From positions 1 to 39,230 of the forward strand of contig CANQGB010000009.1 in NCBI GenBank assembly GCA_947600335.1: a stretch of 39,230 nt of DNA. Direction: 5' to 3'. Position 1 is the first letter of the stretch. Each line of letters begins with the position of its first letter. Both the position numbers and the translations under genes were made by a program. The DNA is from an uncultured Bacilli bacterium (GTDB lineage: Bacteria > Bacillota_I > Bacilli_A > RF39 > UBA660). Below, in pieces: positions 34,972 to 39,230 of the stretch. Under the pieces are notes generated by a model, which worked only from the letters and a program-made list of their open reading frames with translations, ran no database searches and was not told where the DNA came from.

Positions 34972-34998
34972 GTAGCACTCACTATTGACAAGTGCTAA
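34972..34998 (+). promoter_or_regulatory. CIRCE operator (HrcA site) of the hsp20 gene
   Basis: GTAGCACTC, nine bases, AAGTGCTAA: this matches the CIRCE consensus TTAGCACTC-N9-GAGTGCTAA except for two bases, with 7 bp of perfect inverted repeat (TAGCACT/AGTGCTA). The -35 of the hsp20 promoter lies inside it. HrcA repressor is therefore the likely regulator; hrcA itself is not in the window. Confidence 0.85.
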
Positions 34999-35013
34999 CT
35001 AAAGTGCTATATT
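34985..35013 (+). promoter_or_regulatory. Sigma-A promoter of the hsp20 gene
   Basis: A consensus TTGACA (34985-34990), 17 bases and TGcTATATT (-10 at 35008-35013, extended by TG) make the best promoter in the window. The -35 lies in the spacer of the CIRCE element, so bound HrcA would block polymerase. Confidence 0.85.
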
Positions 35014-35103
35014 GATTATAGGGAAAAAATCCCAGGTATTAAATTATAAAAATGTGCTACCTGAAAAATGGAATCAACACATAATGAAAGGAAGAGTATA
35101 TTT

Positions 35104-35517
35104 ATGATGTTAGTACCAAGAAGAAATAATTTTGATGTATTTGATGATTTTTTTGGCGATTCATTTTTTAAAGAAAATAACAAAATGATGAAAACCGATA
35201 TTAAGGAACATGACAATAGTTATGAATTAATTGTCGATTTGCCAGGACTTAATAAAGAAAATATAAACCTTGAAATTGAAAATGGTTATCTAACAATTAG
35301 TGCGCAAACTAAAAAAGATAACGAAGAACAAGAAGAAGGAAAATTTATTCGCCGGGAAAGATACAGTGGTGAATATCAAAGAAGTTTTTATGTTGGTGAT
35401 AATATCACTGAAGAAGATATCAAAGCTTCATTTAAAAATGGGGTATTGAATATCAATCTTCCGAAAAAAGATTATCAACCAGAAAAAGCAAAAAAATGCA
35501 TCGAAATTGAGGATTAA
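35104..35517 (+). CDS. Hsp20 small heat-shock protein
   Basis: The 137-residue protein has an alpha-crystallin domain (about residues 30-125) with YELIVDLPGLNKENI, the GEYQRSFYVGD stretch and the conserved ASFKNGVLNINLPK (GVLxIxxP) near the end. It holds unfolding proteins for refolding by DnaK and related chaperones. ATG 35104 follows AAAGGAAG by about nine bases; an upstream in-frame ATG at 35068 would add 12 residues that lack a ribosome site. The gene is single, has a CIRCE-controlled sigma-A promoter with a leader of about 80 bases, and ends in a good terminator. HrcA control of a small heat-shock gene fits its function. Confidence 0.95.
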   Translation: MMLVPRRNNFDVFDDFFGDSFFKENNKMMKTDIKEHDNSYELIVDLPGLNKENINLEIENGYLTISAQTKKDNEEQEEGKFIRRERYSGEYQRSFYVGDNITEEDIKASFKNGVLNINLPKKDYQPEKAKKCIEIED

Positions 35518-35527
35518 TAAGTTTACT

Positions 35528-35560
35528 AAGGATTATCTCAAAAAAGATAGTCCTTTTCTT
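35528..35560 (+). terminator. Terminator of the hsp20 gene
   Basis: AAGGATTATCT (35528-35538) pairs with AGATAGTCCTT (35545-35555) with one T-G wobble, around the loop CAAAAA, followed by TTCTT. Confidence 0.85.
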
Positions 35561-35618
35561 TGGCAAAAAACGCTAAAATTTTTCTTTTTTCTTGCTAGTA
35601 AGTAGACCATTTCTATTG

Positions 35619-35624
35619 TATAAT
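35619..35624 (+). promoter_or_regulatory. -10 box before the small peptide and pyruvate oxidoreductase genes
   Basis: A perfect TATAAT lies 25 bases before ATG 35649. The best -35 candidate, TTGCTA (35592-35597), is 21 bases away, which is too far to be convincing. It is the only promoter candidate for the pyruvate:ferredoxin oxidoreductase gene. Confidence 0.5.
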
Positions 35625-35648
35625 AAATTAAAAGAAAGTAGGGATACT

Positions 35649-35762
35649 ATGAAATTAAATTTATCTAAACGGCGAGTAATTATCTATGCTTTTGTAATAA
35701 TATATATTATTTTAGCTTTGTTCCTTAAAAATGCGGGCTTGAGCTATTTTATCAGTTTATAA
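35649..35762 (+). CDS. 37-residue single-helix membrane peptide
   Basis: An open frame of 37 codons encodes a short basic N-terminus (MKLNLSKRR), one hydrophobic helix of about 18 residues and a short polar tail with LKNAGLSYF. The layout is that of a small inner-membrane peptide with the N-terminus inside by the positive-inside rule. GTAGGG precedes the ATG by about five bases and a TATAAT box lies upstream. It ends 16 bases before the start of the pyruvate:ferredoxin oxidoreductase gene and is probably co-transcribed with it. No homologue is recognised. Confidence 0.6.
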   Translation: MKLNLSKRRVIIYAFVIIYIILALFLKNAGLSYFISL

Positions 35763-35778
35763 TAAAGGAGTAGTAAAA

Positions 35779-38700
35779 ATGAATATTGTTACCGATGCCA
35801 ATAAAGAATGTTCTAAAATTGCCTATCTATTTAGTGAAGTAGCCTCTATTTATCCTATAACCCCATCTAGTCCAATGGCTTCTAACATTGATTATTTAAA
35901 TCATACTGATAAATTAAATTTATTTAATAATAAGGTTGAGTTAGTTGAAATGCAAAGTGAAGCGGGAGCAGCTGGAGCCATGCATGGCGCTTTAATCACC
36001 GGTTCTTTAGCTTCGACTTTTACAGCCAGTCAAGGCTTACTTTTAATGATACCTAATATGTACAAAATGGCGGGAGAAATGTTACCGGGCGTTATTCATG
36101 TGGCTTCTAGAACCGTGGCTACCCATGCTTTATCTATTTTTGGAGACCATAGTGATATCTATGCTACGCGCCAAACTGGTTTTTGTCTTTTAGCTTCAAC
36201 TAATGCGCAAGATGCTAGAAATTTGGCTGCCGTTGCCCATTTATCAGCCATCGAAAGTAGTCTACCGTTTTTACATTTCTTTGATGGCTTTCGGACAAGT
36301 CATGCCTTAACTACTATTTCAGAAGTTCCCGAAACTGAATTTTTAAAATTAATCAATTGGTCAAAAGTCCAAGAATTTAAAAACCGAGCTTTAAAAGTTG
36401 ATAAACAAATTGAACGCGGAATGTCAGAAACCGAAGACATCTATTTTCAAACAATGGAATCCCGCAATCAAGATTACAACAATGTGGCAAAAATTGTCGA
36501 TTCCTACATGCAAAAAGTTAATAAAATTGCTAAAACTAATTATCATCCTTTTAACTACTATGGTCATAAAGAAGCCGAAAATATTATTGTTGCCATGGGT
36601 AGTGTAAATGATACCATAAAATTAGTAGTCGATGAAGAAATTAAAAAAGGTAAAAAAATTGGCTTAATCGAAGTCCATTTATATCGGCCTTTTAGTCAAG
36701 AGTATCTTTTGAAAGTTTTACCTAAAACCGTTAAAAACATTGCCGTGTTAGACCGAACTAAAGAAAGCGGTAGCATAGGTGAACCTTTATACTTAGACTG
36801 TCTTGCCGCTTTAAAACAGGAGAAAATAAATATTGTCGGTGGTAGATATGGTCTATCAAGTAAAAATACTTCTCCTAGTGATATTTACAGTGTCTATCAA
36901 ATGCTGGAAACTAATTTAAAAGAAAACTTTACCATTGGTATTGAAGATGATGTTACTAATTTATCCTTACCCAAAACTACTTACAACATTAACCTAAATG
37001 CCCAAGAGTTTTTAATTTATGGCTTTGGTAGTGATGGGATGGTTAGTGCCAGTAAAGATATTTTAAAAATTGCCTCTCAAGTTTTAAACAAATATGTCGA
37101 TGGTTATTTTGAATATGATTCTCGAAAAAGTGGTGGGGTAACAGTTAGCCATTTACGAATTAAAAATGAAAACATCGAAGCCCCTTACTATGTCACAAAT
37201 CCTAGTCTATTAGTTGTAACCAAAGATGAATATTTTTTAAAGTATGATTTATTACGCAACTTAAAAGACCAAGCAACCATCCTTATTAATACCACTAACC
37301 CTCAAGAATTAGACAATAAAATAACTAAACAAGATAAAGAAATAATTAAAAAGAAAAACTTAAAAGTCTTAGTTATCAACGCTACGAAGATTGCTGAAGA
37401 TAACCATATTAAAGGTAAAATCAATAAAATCATGGAAGTTATTATCTTGAAAATCCTAGGAATTAAAAATGCTTTAGAATTAGTTAGTGAAACCATCAAA
37501 AAAGACTTTGCGAACAAAGGCGAAGAAGTGATTAACAACAATTTAAAGGCATTACAAAATTGTCAAAATGAAATTTATCAAATGACTTTAAATGATAATG
37601 GTTTGAGCCAAACTACCAATGCCAATATCTTTACTAAAATAAACAAAAGAGAAGGCAATCTATTAAAAGTAAGTGATTTGCTTACACTAAAAGCTGGGGC
37701 TTTCCCTGGTGGTTTATCACAAAGTGAAAAACGCAAGATTTCGGATAAAGTAGCTAAATGGATACCGGAAAACTGTATTGAATGTGGCATGTGTAGTTTT
37801 GTTTGTCCGCATGCTGTCATCCGTTCCTTTAAAACAACCGATAAAAATGTCGGTAAACCTTTAATGGGTAACGATAAATATAATTATTTAGTAAGTATCA
37901 GTGAAGCCGATTGTACCAGTTGTGGCTTATGTATAAATATTTGTCCTGGTTTGAAAGGCAAGAAAGCCTTAGAATTTGGCGAATATGATGAAGAAAAACA
38001 AGAGCAAAGTGATTACTATTTTAACGAATATCAACCACCTAAAGAGGAAAATAAAAACACAGTCAAAGATTTAAGTTTTGTTAAACCTTTATTTGAATTT
38101 CCTGGTTCTTGTGCCGGTTGTGGAGAAACATCTTATATTAAAATTCTGACCCAAATTGTTGGCGAAAAATTGCTTATTGCTAATGCCACCGGTTGTTCTA
38201 GTATTTATGGTGGTAGTGCTCCTTCCACACCGTATTTAATTCCTTGGGCTAACAGTTTATTTGAAGATAATGCCGAATTTGCTTATGGTATGTATTTGTC
38301 TTTCAAACAAAAAAGAGAACAAATAAAAAATATCATGCTTAAATCTATGGATTCAGTTGATAAAAATATTCAATCTAAATATCAAGAGTATTTAAAAAAT
38401 CCTAACGATTTTGAATTAACTAAGCGTTTACAACAAGAATTTGCCACTTTAACTGTTCCGCAAGATTTAAAAGATTTGCTCGATTATTTACCGCTTCCTA
38501 GCATTTGGGCTGTTGGTGGCGATGGTTGGGCTTACGACATTGGCTTTGGGGGTATTGACCATATTTTATCAAGTAATGAAAATATCAATATCTTAGTTTT
38601 AGATACCGAGGTTTATTCTAATACTGGTGGCCAAATGTCTAAATCTAGTAAAATTGGGGCTGTCGCGGAATTTGCCGATTTTGGTAAAAAAACTATCAAA

Positions 38701-39132
38701 AAAGATTTATTTAAAATTGCTATGTGTTATCCTAATTGTTATGTAGCCAGTATCTCTTTAGGAGCTAATTTTATGCAAGCTATCAAAGCCTTCCAAGAAG
38801 CTGAAGCCCATGTTGGACCAAGTATTATTATTGCGTATTCTCCTTGTATTGAACATGGTATCAAAAATGGCTTATCTTGTACAAATCAAGAACAAGCTTT
38901 GGCTGTTACTACTGGTTATCAACTGCTTATGCGGTATAATCCTGAAGAAAACAAACTTCACTTAGACTCAAAAGAACCAGACTTTACGAGATATGAAGAA
39001 TTCATAGATAATGAAACAAGATATCATGCTTTAAAAATAAAAGATGCCAAATTAGCCCAAGAACTTTTAAAACTTAATAAAGAAGAAGCTCAAAAAAGAT
39101 ATGAGTATTACAAAGAAAAAAGTACCAACTAA
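35779..39132 (+). CDS. nifJ: Pyruvate:ferredoxin (flavodoxin) oxidoreductase, single-chain type
   Basis: This 1117-residue single-chain enzyme oxidises pyruvate with CoA to acetyl-CoA and CO2, reducing ferredoxin or flavodoxin. The N-terminal YPITPSSPM and QSEAGAAGAMHGAL belong to the pyruvate-binding domain. Two 4Fe-4S motifs are complete: CIECGMCSFVCPH and CTSCGLCINICPG. The C-terminal ThDP domain has CAGCGETSY and ATGCSSIYGGSAPSTPY, which supply Cys ligands of the proximal cluster, then GDGWAYDIGFGGIDH and VYSNTGGQMS for ThDP and Mg binding. A further Cys occurs in LSCTNQEQA. Length is at the lower end for the family (about 1170-1200). AAAGGAG lies about seven bases before ATG 35779. It shows a strictly fermentative, low-oxygen lifestyle. 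Confidence 0.96.
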   Translation: MNIVTDANKECSKIAYLFSEVASIYPITPSSPMASNIDYLNHTDKLNLFNNKVELVEMQSEAGAAGAMHGALITGSLASTFTASQGLLLMIPNMYKMAGEMLPGVIHVASRTVATHALSIFGDHSDIYATRQTGFCLLASTNAQDARNLAAVAHLSAIESSLPFLHFFDGFRTSHALTTISEVPETEFLKLINWSKVQEFKNRALKVDKQIERGMSETEDIYFQTMESRNQDYNNVAKIVDSYMQKVNKIAKTNYHPFNYYGHKEAENIIVAMGSVNDTIKLVVDEEIKKGKKIGLIEVHLYRPFSQEYLLKVLPKTVKNIAVLDRTKESGSIGEPLYLDCLAALKQEKINIVGGRYGLSSKNTSPSDIYSVYQMLETNLKENFTIGIEDDVTNLSLPKTTYNINLNAQEFLIYGFGSDGMVSASKDILKIASQVLNKYVDGYFEYDSRKSGGVTVSHLRIKNENIEAPYYVTNPSLLVVTKDEYFLKYDLLRNLKDQATILINTTNPQELDNKITKQDKEIIKKKNLKVLVINATKIAEDNHIKGKINKIMEVIILKILGIKNALELVSETIKKDFANKGEEVINNNLKALQNCQNEIYQMTLNDNGLSQTTNANIFTKINKREGNLLKVSDLLTLKAGAFPGGLSQSEKRKISDKVAKWIPENCIECGMCSFVCPHAVIRSFKTTDKNVGKPLMGNDKYNYLVSISEADCTSCGLCINICPGLKGKKALEFGEYDEEKQEQSDYYFNEYQPPKEENKNTVKDLSFVKPLFEFPGSCAGCGETSYIKILTQIVGEKLLIANATGCSSIYGGSAPSTPYLIPWANSLFEDNAEFAYGMYLSFKQKREQIKNIMLKSMDSVDKNIQSKYQEYLKNPNDFELTKRLQQEFATLTVPQDLKDLLDYLPLPSIWAVGGDGWAYDIGFGGIDHILSSNENINILVLDTEVYSNTGGQMSKSSKIGAVAEFADFGKKTIKKDLFKIAMCYPNCYVASISLGANFMQAIKAFQEAEAHVGPSIIIAYSPCIEHGIKNGLSCTNQEQALAVTTGYQLLMRYNPEENKLHLDSKEPDFTRYEEFIDNETRYHALKIKDAKLAQELLKLNKEEAQKRYEYYKEKSTN

Positions 39133-39150
39133 AATGTTAGTACTTTTTTT
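39119..39150 (+). terminator. Terminator of the pyruvate oxidoreductase gene
   Basis: AAAGTAC (39119-39125) pairs with GTACTTT (39140-39146), and AAC with GTT inside it, with one C-A mismatch between; a T run follows. The stop codon TAA (39130-39132) is in the loop. Confidence 0.85.
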
Positions 39151-39162
39151 AAAATTCCACAA

Positions 39163-39191
39163 TGGAAGCTGCCCCCTGAAGACAGCTTCTA
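39163..39191. repeat. Inverted repeat without T tail
   Basis: GAAGCTG (39165-39171) pairs with CAGCTTC (39183-39189), extended by a G-T and a T-A pair at the base, around an 11-base C-rich loop. It is more GC-rich than anything near it but lacks a T run on either strand, so it is not a standard terminator. Confidence 0.5.
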
Positions 39192-39207
39192 AAAGAATAA
39201 AAAGGGG

Positions 39208-39226
39208 TTGACTAGTGTGATACTAG
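39208..39226 (+). promoter_or_regulatory. -35 element with overlapping inverted repeat for the next gene
   Basis: TTGACT (39208-39213) is a good -35; the -10 would begin at 39231, just outside the window. CTAGT (39212-39216) and ACTAG (39222-39226) form an inverted repeat over the -35 edge and spacer, where a repressor site would be expected. Confidence 0.4.
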
Positions 39227-39230
39227 CACC

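Noticed and set aside
1-39230. CRISPR arrays, transposases, integrases and rRNA genes
   Set aside because: No regularly spaced repeats, DDE or tyrosine/serine recombinase motifs, or rRNA sequence were seen anywhere in the window.

Overview
The window is very AT-rich, almost entirely coding, and uses TGA as a stop (for example at 2363-2365) with TGG for Trp, so the code is standard. AGGAGG-type ribosome sites, a CIRCE heat-shock operator, an Agr-like LytTR two-component pair, phosphoketolase, pyruvate:ferredoxin oxidoreductase and an Rgp/Gac-like wall-polysaccharide locus together suggest a fermentative low-GC Bacillota, probably a Bacilli or Erysipelotrichia-like anaerobe. The species cannot be named from this sequence.

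Layout. (1) 1-5237: three envelope genes: a polymerase/ligase-like membrane protein fused to a GT4 glycosyltransferase, an acyltransferase-3, and a GT-C-like membrane protein. (2) 5327-5403: tRNA-Pro(UGG) with terminator. (3) 5523-8427: a small accessory patch with a zinc-ribbon PcfJ-like protein, an unknown all-helical protein on the minus strand, and an M23 endopeptidase with ChW-like repeats and no signal peptide. (4) 8491-14189: phosphoketolase, cold-shock protein, AgrC/AgrA-like kinase and regulator, a zinc-ribbon membrane protein and a UPF0316 protein. (5) 14290-32781: one 18.5-kb, same-strand, tightly coupled polysaccharide operon. (6) 32923-33894: a Fic protein and a truncated RelB/DinJ-type antitoxin remnant. 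(7) 33999-39132: a second polyprenyl-phosphate GT2, Hsp20 under a CIRCE promoter, a 37-residue membrane peptide and pyruvate:ferredoxin oxidoreductase.

How the operon may work. The front half (GT2, DUF1972/GT4 rhamnosyltransferase-like protein, ABC ATPase, ABC permease, GT2, double GT2, GT2-GT4/WsaF-like protein, HAD protein) has the parts of an ABC-exported rhamnopolysaccharide pathway of the RgpA-F/GacB-G type. The middle (GtrA, two near-duplicate GT-C-like proteins, a DPM1/GtrB-like GT2) looks like a side-chain system: a sugar is loaded on polyprenyl phosphate, flipped, and added outside the membrane. The end (NAD-dependent epimerase, sugar nucleotidyltransferase, a YbhN-like flippase fused to an APH-type kinase, HAD phosphatase) looks like a route that makes and activates an unusual decoration. 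The flippase-kinase fusion and the twin GT-C genes with a 135-nt identical block are the most unusual items. No rmlABCD genes, transposase, integrase or CRISPR array is present.
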